The notes: a model not told the origin generated them from the sequence alone. A DNA stretch of 64,000 nt from Polynucleobacter sp. MWH-UH2A (GCF_018687195.1 NZ_CP061321.1:1674001-1738000), one strand, 5' to 3'. Shown: positions 27,825-37,108, counted from the first letter of the stretch. Program-made: numbers and translations.

Positions 27825-28814
27825 ATGGCTGAAATTTTTACCCCATTTTTGACCGCATTCATCTTGGCGTATGCCCTGCGACCCGTTTGCCTATGGCTTG
27901 AAAAACACCGCCTCCCTCGTGGTCTTGCTGCCGCTCTAGCGGTCCTTTTTGGTCTTGGCCTCATTTTTTTCATTTTCAGCCTCCTCATTGGGCTACTCAA
28001 ATATGAAATTCCGCTTATTCGCACTCAAATCCCAAACTGGATTAATAACACCCAAACTTGGCTCGGCCCAAAGCTAAATGATCTGCATATCAATTTCGAT
28101 TGGGCATCCCTCAAGGTTGATGTCATTCAAAAAATTACGGCGCATATTAACGAGAATGCCGACAGCTTGATGAGTACCGCACTCGACACTGTTCTGTTAT
28201 CGAGCAGTTCTGTCATTGCAGGTTTTGTGAACGCGATACTGATCATCTTTGTGATGTTCTATTTGTTAATTGACTGGACCCATTTCTTTGGTCTACTCAG
28301 AACCATTGTTCCAGTGCGCGCGCAAGACACTGTGCATCACCTTGCAATGCATACCGATGGATTGCTTTCGCAATACTTGCGTGGCATGTTAATTGTAGTC
28401 TCCATCATGGCGGTTTACTACAGCGCTGGCTTAGCGTTAATCGGCGTGAAGGGTGCCGTCGCCTTAGGTGTATTCACAGCTTTAATGATTGTGATTCCCT
28501 ACATTGGGATCACAATAGGTTTAAGCCTAGCAACTATCTCAGCACTTTTGCAATTTGGTCCTAACGCAGAAGTGCTTGGAGTCCTCATTCTTTTTGGCTT
28601 TGGGCAGTTCATTGAAGGCTTCTTCCTCACCCCACGTCTAGTGGGTGAGCGTATTGGCTTACACCCCGTAGCCGTCTTGTTCGCATTGCTTTTATTTGGA
28701 AAACTGTTTGGTTTCTTTGGCGTTCTTTTAGCGTTACCTATCAGTGCAGTGAGCTTGGTGCTAGTGAAATATCTCTGGTCTGTTTATACGCAAAGCTCTT
28801 GGTATCAAAAATAA
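27825..28814 (+). CDS. AI-2E/PerM family transporter (shortened N-terminus)
   Basis: Polytopic membrane protein of the AI-2E exporter/PerM superfamily. It has hydrophobic segments near the N-terminus (EIFTPFLTAFILAYALRP and the next one), a soluble region of about 90 residues, then five or six helices including IVIPYIGITIGLSLATISAL and QFIEGFFLTPRLVGERIGLH, the family signature. The ATG at 27825 has GAGG 10 bp upstream (329 residues); a TTG at 27801 would add only 8 residues. Compared with E. coli PerM, about 25-35 N-terminal residues including the start of the first helix are absent, and no frame upstream encodes them. The cargo is unknown. It leads the hda-pcnB-folK-panB run. Confidence 0.85.
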   Translation: MAEIFTPFLTAFILAYALRPVCLWLEKHRLPRGLAAALAVLFGLGLIFFIFSLLIGLLKYEIPLIRTQIPNWINNTQTWLGPKLNDLHINFDWASLKVDVIQKITAHINENADSLMSTALDTVLLSSSSVIAGFVNAILIIFVMFYLLIDWTHFFGLLRTIVPVRAQDTVHHLAMHTDGLLSQYLRGMLIVVSIMAVYYSAGLALIGVKGAVALGVFTALMIVIPYIGITIGLSLATISALLQFGPNAEVLGVLILFGFGQFIEGFFLTPRLVGERIGLHPVAVLFALLLFGKLFGFFGVLLALPISAVSLVLVKYLWSVYTQSSWYQK

Positions 28815-28824
28815 TTTCGCCGTA

Positions 28825-29580
28825 ATGAATACGCCACCGCTTCCAAAACAATTTGCTTTAGATATTGGCCATACCCCACAAGCGAGTCTAGAAAACTACC
28901 TGCCTGGGAACGATCGCGCCCTCATTTCGACTCTGCAAACACTTGCCGATTCCTGGAAGCAAGCCACATCAAAAGAAACTAGCAATCCGCTGAATCATCA
29001 CTGGATCTATTGGTGGGGCCCTGAAGGGTCTGGACGTACACACTTACTTCAAGCCGTGGCAAATGCAGCGGAGCATGTTGGACTGCATGCATTCTCACTA
29101 ACACCCAGCGAACCTATTAGCTGGGTACGCCTCGAAGAGCGCATTTCTGCATTGGCACAAAATGAGCAGCCTTCGGTCATCACTGTTGATGACGTTGACC
29201 GTCTTGACGACAGACTGGTAGGCGCACTTTTTCGCATTCTCAATACCGTCCAGGCTAGTAAAAATATCCATATCTTTATGGCTGGCAATGCCGCGCCGGC
29301 TAAGTTAACGCTTCGCGAGGACCTACGGACACGCCTAGGATGGGGTCTCATCTTTCAAACCCAACTTCTGGGCGATGATGAGAAAATACAAGCATTAGAG
29401 CAAGCCGCCAAAGACCGTGGACTGGTGCTTTCCCCAGAAGTGGTTCCGTGGTTATTAAATCGCTTCTATCGTGACATGCCTAACTTAATGGCCTTAATCG
29501 ATGCTTTGGATGCTTACTCATTAGAAACAAAACGTGCAGTAACCTTGCCATTAGTGCGCGAGCTTCTGCAACCTAAATAA
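28825..29580 (+). CDS. hda: DnaA regulatory inactivator Hda
   Basis: AAA+ protein of 251 residues, homologous to the central part of DnaA. With the sliding clamp it stimulates hydrolysis of DnaA-ATP and so prevents re-initiation. The N-terminus LPKQFALDIG includes the short clamp-binding-like QFALD segment. The P-loop is WGPEGSGRTHLLQA, with Arg in place of the usual Lys, as known in Hda. Walker B is VITVDDVDRL, and FYRDMPNLMALIDALD is the C-terminal DnaA-like helix. The small DnaA DNA-binding domain is absent, which separates it from DnaA. It starts 10 bp after the transporter gene. Confidence 0.93.
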   Translation: MNTPPLPKQFALDIGHTPQASLENYLPGNDRALISTLQTLADSWKQATSKETSNPLNHHWIYWWGPEGSGRTHLLQAVANAAEHVGLHAFSLTPSEPISWVRLEERISALAQNEQPSVITVDDVDRLDDRLVGALFRILNTVQASKNIHIFMAGNAAPAKLTLREDLRTRLGWGLIFQTQLLGDDEKIQALEQAAKDRGLVLSPEVVPWLLNRFYRDMPNLMALIDALDAYSLETKRAVTLPLVRELLQPK

Positions 29581-29599
29581 TTTTCTTAATATTTCATTC

Positions 29600-30280
29600 G
29601 TGACACAGTTAGCCCTTTTCGATTTAGATCACACCCTACTCCCTTGTGATAGCGACTATGAATGGGGACAGTTTTTGGCTCGCATTGGTGTAGTGGATAG
29701 TGAGTACTACGCTCGACAAAATGAACGCTTCTATCAAGATTACAAAGACGGTAAGCTCGACATTCATGAATTTCTGCGATTTGCCCTCAAGCCCCTCTCT
29801 GAGCACTCACGCGCGCAACTCAAAGAGTGGCACGATCAATTTATGCAAGAGGTAATCAATGGGCAGCTACGGCAAAAAGCCATCGATTTAGTCAAACAAC
29901 ATCAAGATGCTGGCGACCTTTGCTGCGTTGTAACCGCGACCAATAGTTTTGTCACGCGCCCCATTGTTGAACGCTTTGGTATTGAACATCTTATCGCCAC
30001 CGAACCGGCAACCAGTGGCGATAATCCATTGGCTGATTTCACAGGCGAAGTGAAGGGAAGCCCAAATTTTCGTGAAGGCAAAATTCTGAATTTGCATGCC
30101 TGGCTAGCAAAACAAGAGCTCAAACTTGATCAGTTGCCACGCAGCTATTTTTATTCTGACTCCATGAACGACCTACCGCTACTTGAGCAAGTCAGTCATC
30201 CTGTGGTCACTAACCCAGATGAGCGCTTGCGTAATGAGGCACAAAAACGCAATTGGCCCATCCTTGAACTGTTTGCATGA
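29600..30280 (+). CDS. HAD-superfamily IB phosphatase
   Basis: Cytoplasmic phosphatase of 226 residues related to SerB. Motif I is LALFDLDHTLLPCDSD with the two catalytic aspartates, motif II is the CCVVTATNSFVTRP Thr, and motif III/IV is YFYSDSMNDLPLLEQVSHP. The start is GTG at 29600, with no ATG nearby. The substrate cannot be read from sequence; phosphoserine, histidinol phosphate and lipid head-group phosphates have all been reported for the family. The stop overlaps the pcnB start by 4 bp (ATGA), so expression is coupled. Confidence 0.87.
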   Translation: MTQLALFDLDHTLLPCDSDYEWGQFLARIGVVDSEYYARQNERFYQDYKDGKLDIHEFLRFALKPLSEHSRAQLKEWHDQFMQEVINGQLRQKAIDLVKQHQDAGDLCCVVTATNSFVTRPIVERFGIEHLIATEPATSGDNPLADFTGEVKGSPNFREGKILNLHAWLAKQELKLDQLPRSYFYSDSMNDLPLLEQVSHPVVTNPDERLRNEAQKRNWPILELFA

Positions 30281-31680
30281 TTACTAAGTTTTTTAAACGC
30301 ATCTTGCGTCGTGACCCCATGGTTAAACACACGCAGGCTAATCTGGCTGGAGCCCCCAAACGGATTCCTAAAAAATCTCACCGGATTGCTCCACATCTAC
30401 TTTCTAAAAACGCAGTTAAGGTTACGCAGACCCTGCAACAAGCTGGGTTCGAAGCCTTTATTGTGGGTGGTGCAGTACGTGATCTTGTCCTAGGAATTGA
30501 GCCAAAAGATTTTGATGTGGCCACTAACGCCACCCCAGACCAAGTCCAAAGACTCTTTCGCAAAGCCCGCCTCATTGGTCGACGCTTTCAAATTGTTCAC
30601 GTGACCTTCTTTGGCAAAGGCCACCCTGAAATCATTGAGGTTTCCACCTTCAGGGCATTGCTGGATAACGCGGGTGATCATGTAGCTGAAAGTGGTCGTA
30701 TTTTGCGTGACAACGTCTGGGGCTCTCAGGGCGAGGATGCTGCCCGTCGCGACTTTACGATCAACGCAATGTATTACGAACCCTCCACCGAAACTGTCCT
30801 TGACTATCACGGTGGCATGGCGGATATGCAAAGAAAAACCTTGCGCATGATTGGCGATCCAGCCAAACGCTATCGCGAAGATCCTGTCAGGATGCTCAGG
30901 GCCATTCGTTTTGCAGCTAAGACAGGATTCAACCTGGATTCCGACACACGCTCGCCGATTGCGAAATTAGGCAGGCTCTTACAGGACGTGCCGGCAGCAA
31001 GACTCTTTGATGAAATTCTGAAACTCCTCATGTCTGGCTATTCCTGGGCTGCTATTCAAGGCCTTCGAGAGGCAGGCTTACACCACGGACTTCTACCATT
31101 GCTTGACCACATCTTGGATGAGAGTGAAAACGCTGTTGGAGCAAATGGCTTTGTGAAGCTAGCGCTCGCCAATACAGACCAGCGCATTCAATCTGGAAAA
31201 AGTGTATCGGCAGGATTTTTATTTGCCACTTTGCTATGGCCAGATCTTTTAAAGAATTGGAAAGCCAATCTCGCCAAAGGCATGGCCAATATTCCTGCCC
31301 TTCAAGATGCAATGGACGAAACGATTGCCACTCAAAGTAGCGGCATGACGATACAACGCCGCTTTGAAAGTGACATGCGAGAAATATGGTCAATGCAACC
31401 GCGCTTCGAAAGGCGTGTAGGGCGCTACCCTTATCGCTTAATTGAAATGCCCCGTTTTAGGGCAGGCTATGACTTCATGCTTCTGCGCTGTGCAACTGGC
31501 GAACAAAATCCAGCACTTGGTCAATGGTGGACTGATTTCATCGCAGCAGATCCTGCTGGGCAAGAGGCTTTGATGACTAGCGCCAAAACCGAACTAGGTA
31601 ATACCACTAACTCGCCCACCAAAAGGCGTCGTCGTAGAAAACCAAAATCCACAAGCCCAGCAGAAGTTTCTTCGAGCTAA
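30277..31680 (+). CDS. pcnB: Poly(A) polymerase I PcnB
   Basis: Adds 3' poly(A) tails that promote RNA decay. The 467-residue protein has a nucleotidyl-transferase head with FIVGGAVRDLVLGIEPKDFD and ATNATPDQVQRLFRKARLIG, the neck GEDAARRDFTINAMYY, and RYREDPVRMLRAIRFAAKTG. The C-terminus ends in a basic KRRRRRKPKS tail, common in PcnB and probably RNA-binding. The length and basic tail favour PcnB over the closely related CCA-adding enzyme. It follows the HAD gene with a 4 bp overlap and lies 52 bp before folK. Confidence 0.93.
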   Translation: MITKFFKRILRRDPMVKHTQANLAGAPKRIPKKSHRIAPHLLSKNAVKVTQTLQQAGFEAFIVGGAVRDLVLGIEPKDFDVATNATPDQVQRLFRKARLIGRRFQIVHVTFFGKGHPEIIEVSTFRALLDNAGDHVAESGRILRDNVWGSQGEDAARRDFTINAMYYEPSTETVLDYHGGMADMQRKTLRMIGDPAKRYREDPVRMLRAIRFAAKTGFNLDSDTRSPIAKLGRLLQDVPAARLFDEILKLLMSGYSWAAIQGLREAGLHHGLLPLLDHILDESENAVGANGFVKLALANTDQRIQSGKSVSAGFLFATLLWPDLLKNWKANLAKGMANIPALQDAMDETIATQSSGMTIQRRFESDMREIWSMQPRFERRVGRYPYRLIEMPRFRAGYDFMLLRCATGEQNPALGQWWTDFIAADPAGQEALMTSAKTELGNTTNSPTKRRRRRKPKSTSPAEVSSS

Positions 31681-31732
31681 GCAAACTTATAAAAATTTCG
31701 GTAAAGTAATTCCATCTTGAATTTGGAATCGT

Positions 31733-32260
31733 ATGGCACGAGCTTTTATCGGATTTGGCGGCAACATCGGCGACACGCGTCAGCTCATTACTGACGCCAT
31801 TGTTTGCTTAGCGCAACGTGCTCAACTTCACATTCTTGCCAAAAGTTGTTTTTATCAAAGTGCTCCCGTTGAAGCGACTGGTGGCGATTACATTAATGCC
31901 GTCATTGAGATTGAAACAGAGCTCAGTCCTTACGGCTTACTTCATGTTTGCCAAGCAATTGAACAAGAATTTGGCAGGGAGCGGCCCTACGCAAATGCTC
32001 CGCGAACTTTAGATCTGGATATTTTGTCTTTTGAGGGCATCACTCAGAATGAAACCGAGTTGATGTTGCCCCACCCCAAAATCATTGAGCGCTCATTTGT
32101 TTTGTTGCCTTTGCTAGAAATTGCCCCTAATTTCTTTCTACCCAATTTAGGTGAATTAAAGGCTTACCTCCCTAAAGTAGCTCACCAGCGTATCGAAAAA
32201 CTCCCCTGCCGCAACTGCAATTGCGGTGAAAAAGACGTTTATAGCCAAACGGCACATTAA
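31733..32260 (+). CDS. folK: 2-amino-4-hydroxy-6-hydroxymethyldihydropteridine pyrophosphokinase FolK
   Basis: Transfers pyrophosphate from ATP to the pterin in folate synthesis. The 175-residue protein opens with [18 protein letters not shown] and has [20 protein letters not shown], the [19 protein letters not shown] signature with two Mg-binding Asp residues, and [19 protein letters not shown]. The C-terminal tail contains a CRNCNC cluster of three cysteines, which is unusual and of unknown meaning. panB follows after 17 bp, so folate and pantothenate genes are adjacent, as in many proteobacteria. Confidence 0.95.
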   Translation: MARAFIGFGGNIGDTRQLITDAIVCLAQRAQLHILAKSCFYQSAPVEATGGDYINAVIEIETELSPYGLLHVCQAIEQEFGRERPYANAPRTLDLDILSFEGITQNETELMLPHPKIIERSFVLLPLLEIAPNFFLPNLGELKAYLPKVAHQRIEKLPCRNCNCGEKDVYSQTAH

Positions 32261-32277
32261 TTCATTACACTCTCGCC

Positions 32278-33093
32278 ATGGGTTACTTACAGGGCGATAA
32301 GCCAATCACAATTACCAAGCTCCTCGCGATGCACGCTGAGGGTGAAAAGATTTCCATGCTGACGGCGTATGACTCAACCATGTCAGCGCTTCTCAATCGC
32401 TGTGGTGTAGAAACCATTTTGATTGGCGATTCTCTTGGTAATGTGATTCAAGGGCACACTAGCACTACCCCCGTCACGGTAGAACAGGTTGCCTATCACA
32501 CCGAATGCGTCGCTCGCGCCAATGCCCAAGCATTTGTGATTGCCGATTTACCATTTGCCAGCTATGGCGATCCAGTGCAAGCCTTAGATTCCGCCGCGAC
32601 CTTAATGCGTGCTGGCGCTGATATGGTCAAACTAGAGGGTGGTGATTGGCAAATCGACATCATTCAATATTTAGTTGAACGTAGCGTGCCTGTTTGTGCG
32701 CATCTAGGACTGCTTCCGCAATCCGTTCATGTTTTAGGCGGTTATAAAGTGCAAGGAAAATCCAAGGACGCTGCAAGCCTCATGCTGGAACAAGCAATTG
32801 CATGCGAACAAGCTGGCGCACAAATGATCGTGCTCGAAGCCATTCCATCATCACTTGGTCAAAAAATTACGGAAGCCTTATCGATTCCGACCATTGGTAT
32901 TGGCGCTGGACCAGATTGTTCAGGCCAAGTGTTAGTGCTACAAGACATGTTGGGCATTAGCCCTGGAAAGCCCCCCAAGTTCGTTAAGAACTTTATGGAA
33001 GGCCACCATTCGATTGAAGCAGCTGTTAAAGCCTACGTACGCGAAGTCAAGTCCGGAAAGTTTCCCAGCCCCGAACATGGCTTTGCTGGTTAA
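32278..33093 (+). CDS. panB: 3-methyl-2-oxobutanoate hydroxymethyltransferase PanB
   Basis: First committed step of pantothenate synthesis: it adds a hydroxymethyl group from 5,10-methylene-THF to ketoisovalerate. Motifs are [36 protein letters not shown] with the Mg-binding Asp, [23 protein letters not shown] and [20 protein letters not shown]. Length 271 is typical. It links functionally to folK upstream through folate and to coaBC through pantothenate. An 8-base stem-loop spans its stop codon before the convergent dnaJ. Confidence 0.97.
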   Translation: MGYLQGDKPITITKLLAMHAEGEKISMLTAYDSTMSALLNRCGVETILIGDSLGNVIQGHTSTTPVTVEQVAYHTECVARANAQAFVIADLPFASYGDPVQALDSAATLMRAGADMVKLEGGDWQIDIIQYLVERSVPVCAHLGLLPQSVHVLGGYKVQGKSKDAASLMLEQAIACEQAGAQMIVLEAIPSSLGQKITEALSIPTIGIGAGPDCSGQVLVLQDMLGISPGKPPKFVKNFMEGHHSIEAAVKAYVREVKSGKFPSPEHGFAG

Positions 33094-33106
33094 CTCAATT
33101 AACCAG
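33086..33106. repeat. Stem-loop across the panB stop codon
   Basis: Arms CTGGTTAA (33086-33093) and TTAACCAG (33099-33106) with loop CTCAA. No T-run follows on either strand, so it is not a classical terminator. It separates convergent panB and dnaJ, whose stops are 17 bp apart. Confidence 0.55.
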
Positions 33107-33110
33107 TCAA

Positions 33111-34244
33111 TCAACTAAAGAAACTCTTTACGCCCTCAAACCAGCCCTTTTGTTGTGGGCTATGTTTATCACCACCCGACTTTAGGCTGTCATCAAACTT
33201 TTGCAGTAATTGCTTTTGCTCGTCAGTCAATTTCACAGGCGTTTCAACTAGGACATGAACAAACAAATCACCAACTAAAGTTGAGCGAAGGCCTTTGATG
33301 CCTTTATTACGCAAGCGGAATGTTTTACCCGTCTGAGTTCCTTCCGGAATCGGGAACTCCACGCGACCAGATAGCGTTGGCACCTCAATCTCGCCACCAA
33401 TGGTAGCTGTCGCGAAAGAGATCGGCATTTGCACATGCAAATCGCTACCATCACGCTCAAATACTTTATGTGGCTTAACACGCACTTCTACATAGAGATC
33501 GCCGGCTGGGCCACCATTAATACCCGGCTCACCATTACCAACGGAACGCACGCGCATTCCGTCATCAATACCCGCAGGAATTTTGATCTCCAGCGTTTTT
33601 TGCTCTTTGTGTTTGCCTGTACCGTGACAAGTCTTACAAGGCTTCGGAATGTACTCGCCAGTGCCACGACATTTGGGGCAAGTTTGCTGCATTGAGAAAA
33701 ATCCCTGTTGCACACGCACCTGACCATGGCCATCACAAGTAGAACATTTTTCCGCTTTTGTACCTGGCTCAGCCCCCGTTCCATGACAAGGTTTGCAATT
33801 ACTCCAGCTTGGTACTCGGATTTGTGTGGTGTACCCTTCAGCAGCCTGCTCAAGAGTAATGTCCATGTTGTAACGTAAATCCGCCCCCTTGTAGACTTGC
33901 GGGCCTGCGTGACGACCACCGCCTTGACCAAAGATATCGCCAAAAATGTCACCAAAGGCATCAGCAAATCCGCCGCCGCCAAATCCACCACCAAAACCGC
34001 CGCCCATTGATGGATCTACACCGGCATGACCATACTGATCATAAGCAGCACGTTTATTAGGATCAGAGAGAGTCTCGTAGGCCTCTTTCACTTCTTTAAA
34101 TTGGGCTTCAGCAGTTTTGCTGTCGGGATTGCGATCGGGGTGATACTTCATTGCCAACTTACGATAAGCTTTTTTCAGCTCATCATCACTAGCACCCTTC
34201 GCTACACCAAGCACTTCATAAAAATCGCGTTTACTTTTAGGCAC
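33111..34244 (-). CDS. dnaJ: Chaperone protein DnaJ
   Basis: Hsp40 co-chaperone of 377 residues that stimulates DnaK ATPase. The J domain has the HPD motif in [11 protein letters not shown] (about 33-35), followed by a Gly/Phe-rich linker ([18 protein letters not shown]) and a zinc domain with four CxxCxGxG repeats: [24 protein letters not shown] and CKTCHGTG. The substrate-binding beta domain follows. It lies 107 bp after dnaK on the same strand, with a stem-loop but no obvious promoter between them, so it is probably transcribed with dnaK. Confidence 0.98.
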   Translation of the reverse strand: MPKSKRDFYEVLGVAKGASDDELKKAYRKLAMKYHPDRNPDSKTAEAQFKEVKEAYETLSDPNKRAAYDQYGHAGVDPSMGGGFGGGFGGGGFADAFGDIFGDIFGQGGGRHAGPQVYKGADLRYNMDITLEQAAEGYTTQIRVPSWSNCKPCHGTGAEPGTKAEKCSTCDGHGQVRVQQGFFSMQQTCPKCRGTGEYIPKPCKTCHGTGKHKEQKTLEIKIPAGIDDGMRVRSVGNGEPGINGGPAGDLYVEVRVKPHKVFERDGSDLHVQMPISFATATIGGEIEVPTLSGRVEFPIPEGTQTGKTFRLRNKGIKGLRSTLVGDLFVHVLVETPVKLTDEQKQLLQKFDDSLKSGGDKHSPQQKGWFEGVKSFFS

Positions 34245-34281
34245 GGCCTATTCCTCTCAACTTCCCAACAACCCGAATGGC

Positions 34282-34306
34282 ACAAGTCGGCGCAAGGCCG
34301 ACTTGT
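34282..34306. repeat. Stem-loop in the dnaK-dnaJ intergenic region
   Basis: Ten-base arms ACAAGTCGGC (34282-34291) and GCCGACTTGT (34297-34306) with a 5-base loop. No U-run follows on the minus strand, so it could be an mRNA processing or stability element between dnaK and dnaJ. Confidence 0.6.
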
Positions 34307-34351
34307 TATTTAAGTACTTCAAAAATTTATTAAAAATGGTTTCCGACTACA

Positions 34352-36289
34352 TTACTTCTTGTCATCAACCTCTTTAAAGTCAGCATCGACTACATCCGCA
34401 TCTGGTGCGGCACCAGGGGCTGCGCCACCAGGAGCTGCGCCAGCTCCACCAGCGCCTGCTTTAGCCTGTTCTGCAGCCATCACCTTCTCACCAAGTTTTT
34501 GGCTTGCTTTACCCAATGCTTCGGTCTTGGCTTCAATGATCGCTTTATCGCTACCTTTAATAGCCTCATCCAACTCTTTGAGTGCAGCCTCAATCACCTC
34601 TTTCTCAGAAGCCTCTAGGCCAGAACCATGCTCTTCCAAAGCTTTCTTAGTGGAGTGAGCCAATGCATCCGCTGTATTACGCGCAGTTACCAACTCAAGC
34701 GCTTTCTTGTCTTCCGCAGCATTCGCTTCAGCATCCTTGACCATGCGCTGGATCTCTTCTTCAGTCAAACCAGAGTTTGCCTTGATCGTGATCTTGTTCT
34801 CTTTGCCAGTGTTTTTGTCTTTTGCGGTGACATGCAAAATACCGTTGGCATCAATATCAAAAGTCACTTCAATTTGTGGCATGCCGCGTTGTGCAGGCGC
34901 GATACCTTCCAAATTAAATTCACCGAGCAATTTATTGGCAGAAGCCATCTCACGCTCACCCTGGTAGCACTTAATAGTTACCGCAGGCTGATTGTCTTCA
35001 GCGGTTGAGTACACCTGTGAATGTTTAGTAGGAATTGTGGTGTTTTTTGGAATCATCTTAGTCATTACACCGCCAAGGGTTTCGATACCCAAAGACAATG
35101 GGGTAACGTCCAAGAGCAATACGTCCTTGCGATCACCAGACAATACTGATCCTTGAATAGCAGCACCAACAGCTACCGCTTCATCAGGATTGACGTCTTT
35201 ACGTGGCTCTTTACCAAAGATTTCTTTTACTTTGTCTTGAACTGCAGGCATACGTGTTTGACCACCGACCAAAATCACATCATCAATATCGGCAACATTT
35301 ACACCGGCGTCTTTAATTGCAGTCAAGCAAGGGCCAGCTGTGCGTTTAATTAATTCCTCAACCAAAGATTCCAACTTGGCACGTGTCAGTTTTAAATTCA
35401 AATGCTTAGGACCACTGGCATCCGCTGTAACGTAAGGCAAATTGATTTCGGTTTGTTGAGCAGATGACAATTCGATCTTAGCTTTTTCAGCAGCATCTTT
35501 CAAACGCTGCAAAGCCAATACGTCTTTGCTCAAATCTACGCCTTGCTCTTTTTTGAACTCAGCAATGATCCAATCAATAATGCGCTGGTCAAAGTCCTCA
35601 CCACCCAAGAATGTGTCGCCGTTTGTGGAAAGCACTTCAAACTGCTTCTCACCATCAACGTTAGCAATCTCAATGATGGATACGTCGAAGGTACCGCCAC
35701 CTAGGTCATAGACAGCAATCTTGCGATCAGCCTTGTCTTGCTTATCCAAGCCAAATGCCAACGCAGCTGCGGTAGGCTCATTAATGATGCGCTTCACATC
35801 CAAACCAGCAATACGGCCAGCATCTTTAGTTGCTTGACGTTGGCTATCGTTAAAGTACGCAGGAACAGTAATGACCGCTTCGGTAACTTCTTCACCAAGG
35901 TAATCCTCAGCCGTTTTCTTCATCTTGCGCAAAATTTCAGCAGACACTTGCTGTGGCGCCATTTTCTTGTCGCGCGCTTCAACCCAAGCATCACCATTGT
36001 CCGCTTGAACAATCGCGTAAGGCATCAAGCCGATGTCTTTTTGCACTTCAGGATCTGTAAATTTGCGGCCCATCAAACGCTTTACTGCGTAGATAGTGTT
36101 TTTAGGATTAGTAACTGATTGACGCTTCGCTGGGGCGCCAACTAATACTTCGCCATCTTCAACGTAAGCGATGATCGATGGTGTCGTGCGAGCACCTTCT
36201 GCGTTCTCTACAACTTTAGGTGCATTGTTTTCAACGACTGAAACACATGAGTTAGTGGTTCCTAAGTCGATTCCGATAATCTTTCCCAT
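34352..36289 (-). CDS. dnaK: Molecular chaperone DnaK (Hsp70)
   Basis: ATP-dependent chaperone of 645 residues. The ATPase domain has [53 protein letters not shown] and [13 protein letters not shown]. The peptide-binding domain has [20 protein letters not shown]. The helical lid ends in an Ala/Gly/Pro-rich stretch and the conserved acidic tail with EVDDKK. It is preceded on its own strand by a heat-shock promoter (36395-36422) and a roughly 100 nt leader, and separated from grpE by a terminator. Confidence 0.99.
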   Translation of the reverse strand: MGKIIGIDLGTTNSCVSVVENNAPKVVENAEGARTTPSIIAYVEDGEVLVGAPAKRQSVTNPKNTIYAVKRLMGRKFTDPEVQKDIGLMPYAIVQADNGDAWVEARDKKMAPQQVSAEILRKMKKTAEDYLGEEVTEAVITVPAYFNDSQRQATKDAGRIAGLDVKRIINEPTAAALAFGLDKQDKADRKIAVYDLGGGTFDVSIIEIANVDGEKQFEVLSTNGDTFLGGEDFDQRIIDWIIAEFKKEQGVDLSKDVLALQRLKDAAEKAKIELSSAQQTEINLPYVTADASGPKHLNLKLTRAKLESLVEELIKRTAGPCLTAIKDAGVNVADIDDVILVGGQTRMPAVQDKVKEIFGKEPRKDVNPDEAVAVGAAIQGSVLSGDRKDVLLLDVTPLSLGIETLGGVMTKMIPKNTTIPTKHSQVYSTAEDNQPAVTIKCYQGEREMASANKLLGEFNLEGIAPAQRGMPQIEVTFDIDANGILHVTAKDKNTGKENKITIKANSGLTEEEIQRMVKDAEANAAEDKKALELVTARNTADALAHSTKKALEEHGSGLEASEKEVIEAALKELDEAIKGSDKAIIEAKTEALGKASQKLGEKVMAAEQAKAGAGGAGAAPGGAAPGAAPDADVVDADFKEVDDKK

Positions 36290-36342
36290 AATGGCTCCAA
36301 AAATAAATTGTTTTGTTGTACTTCTAGGTTATTTAAGTTTCA

Positions 36343-36375
36343 GCGGCAACTTACTGAATGACCGTGAATTGCCGC
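36343..36375 (-). repeat. Stem-loop in the dnaK 5' leader
   Basis: Arms GCGGCAA and TTGCCGC (36343-36349 and 36369-36375) with a 19-base loop. It lies between the predicted transcription start near 36388 and the start codon at 36289, so it would be present in the mRNA leader. Confidence 0.5.
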
Positions 36376-36394
36376 GAATATTCCAATACTCCAT

Positions 36395-36422
36395 AGATGG
36401 GGTCAATTCACCTGAATTCAAG
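36395..36422 (-). promoter_or_regulatory. Heat-shock (sigma-32/RpoH) promoter of dnaK
   Basis: On the minus strand CTTGAA (36422-36417), 14 bp spacer, CCCCATCT (36402-36395). This is a full match to the sigma-32 consensus CTTGAA-N14-CCCCATNT. Expected start is near 36388, about 100 nt before dnaK. Confidence 0.85.
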
Positions 36423-36435
36423 GGCTGAAATAGCA

Positions 36436-36459
36436 AAAAAGGCAGAAATCTGCCTTTTT
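36436..36459 (-). terminator. Terminator between grpE and dnaK
   Basis: Perfect arms AAAAAGGCAGA (36436-36446) and TCTGCCTTTTT (36449-36459), symmetric with A- and T-runs. It lies 24 bp after the grpE stop and just upstream of the dnaK promoter, so grpE and dnaK are probably separate units. Confidence 0.85.
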
Positions 36460-36482
36460 CATGCCATTTTTGAGGTTTTTTC

Positions 36483-37037
36483 TTATTTTGGAGCGCTTAC
36501 AGTCACCAAAGCCGGCCTCAGAACTCGGTCAGCTACGGTGTAGCCTCGCTGCAATACCGAAACCACCGTATTGGACTCTTGCTCAGAGGGAACTGAGGCG
36601 ATTGCCTGATGGTGATGGGGGTCAAACTTATCTCCCACCGCAGGGTTAATTTCAGTCATCTTGCCCTTTTCAAAGGCGGATAAAAGCTGTTTTAGCGTAA
36701 TTTCCAAGCCTTCTTTAAACGCTTTTGCATCCACTGCATCTGTACTCAGTGCTGCATATAGGCTATCCGTTACAGGCACTAAATGCTCGGCAAAACTCTC
36801 AATAGCGAACTTATGCGCTTTCGCAACATCTTCAACTGCGCGACGACGGATGTTCTCACCTTCGGCTTTAGCACGTAAAAAGTTGTCTTGTAAATCTGTA
36901 ATCTTTTGATTGAGCTCAGCAATCTCTTGTTCGGGAGTCTTTGCTGTGGACGCCTCTGCAGCAGCTGTATTTTCAGCGCCAGATGGGTTGGCAGCAGCCT
37001 CTTGCTCGGGAGATGGATTTGAGTTTTCTTGTGTCAT
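36483..37037 (-). CDS. grpE: Nucleotide exchange factor GrpE
   Basis: Releases ADP from DnaK. The 184-residue protein has an acidic, Ala/Glu-rich N-terminus, a long helix ([20 protein letters not shown], then [18 protein letters not shown]), and a C-terminal beta domain with [16 protein letters not shown] and [20 protein letters not shown]. It is preceded by its own heat-shock promoter, which overlaps the hemH stop, and followed by a terminator. Confidence 0.97.
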   Translation of the reverse strand: MTQENSNPSPEQEAAANPSGAENTAAAEASTAKTPEQEIAELNQKITDLQDNFLRAKAEGENIRRRAVEDVAKAHKFAIESFAEHLVPVTDSLYAALSTDAVDAKAFKEGLEITLKQLLSAFEKGKMTEINPAVGDKFDPHHHQAIASVPSEQESNTVVSVLQRGYTVADRVLRPALVTVSAPK

Positions 37038-37080
37038 GGACGGGAATTCACTTTTCTAAATTGAAGGCAATTGCTTTGTT

Positions 37081-37108
37081 ATGTGGGGTCAGTTTATTCA
37101 ATTTCAAG
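37081..37108 (-). promoter_or_regulatory. Heat-shock (sigma-32/RpoH) promoter of grpE
   Basis: On the minus strand CTTGAA (37108-37103), 14 bp spacer, CCCCACAT (37088-37081), one mismatch to CCCCATNT. The hemH stop codon TGA (37106-37104) is part of the -35 box. Expected start is near 37074, about 37 nt before grpE. Confidence 0.8.
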
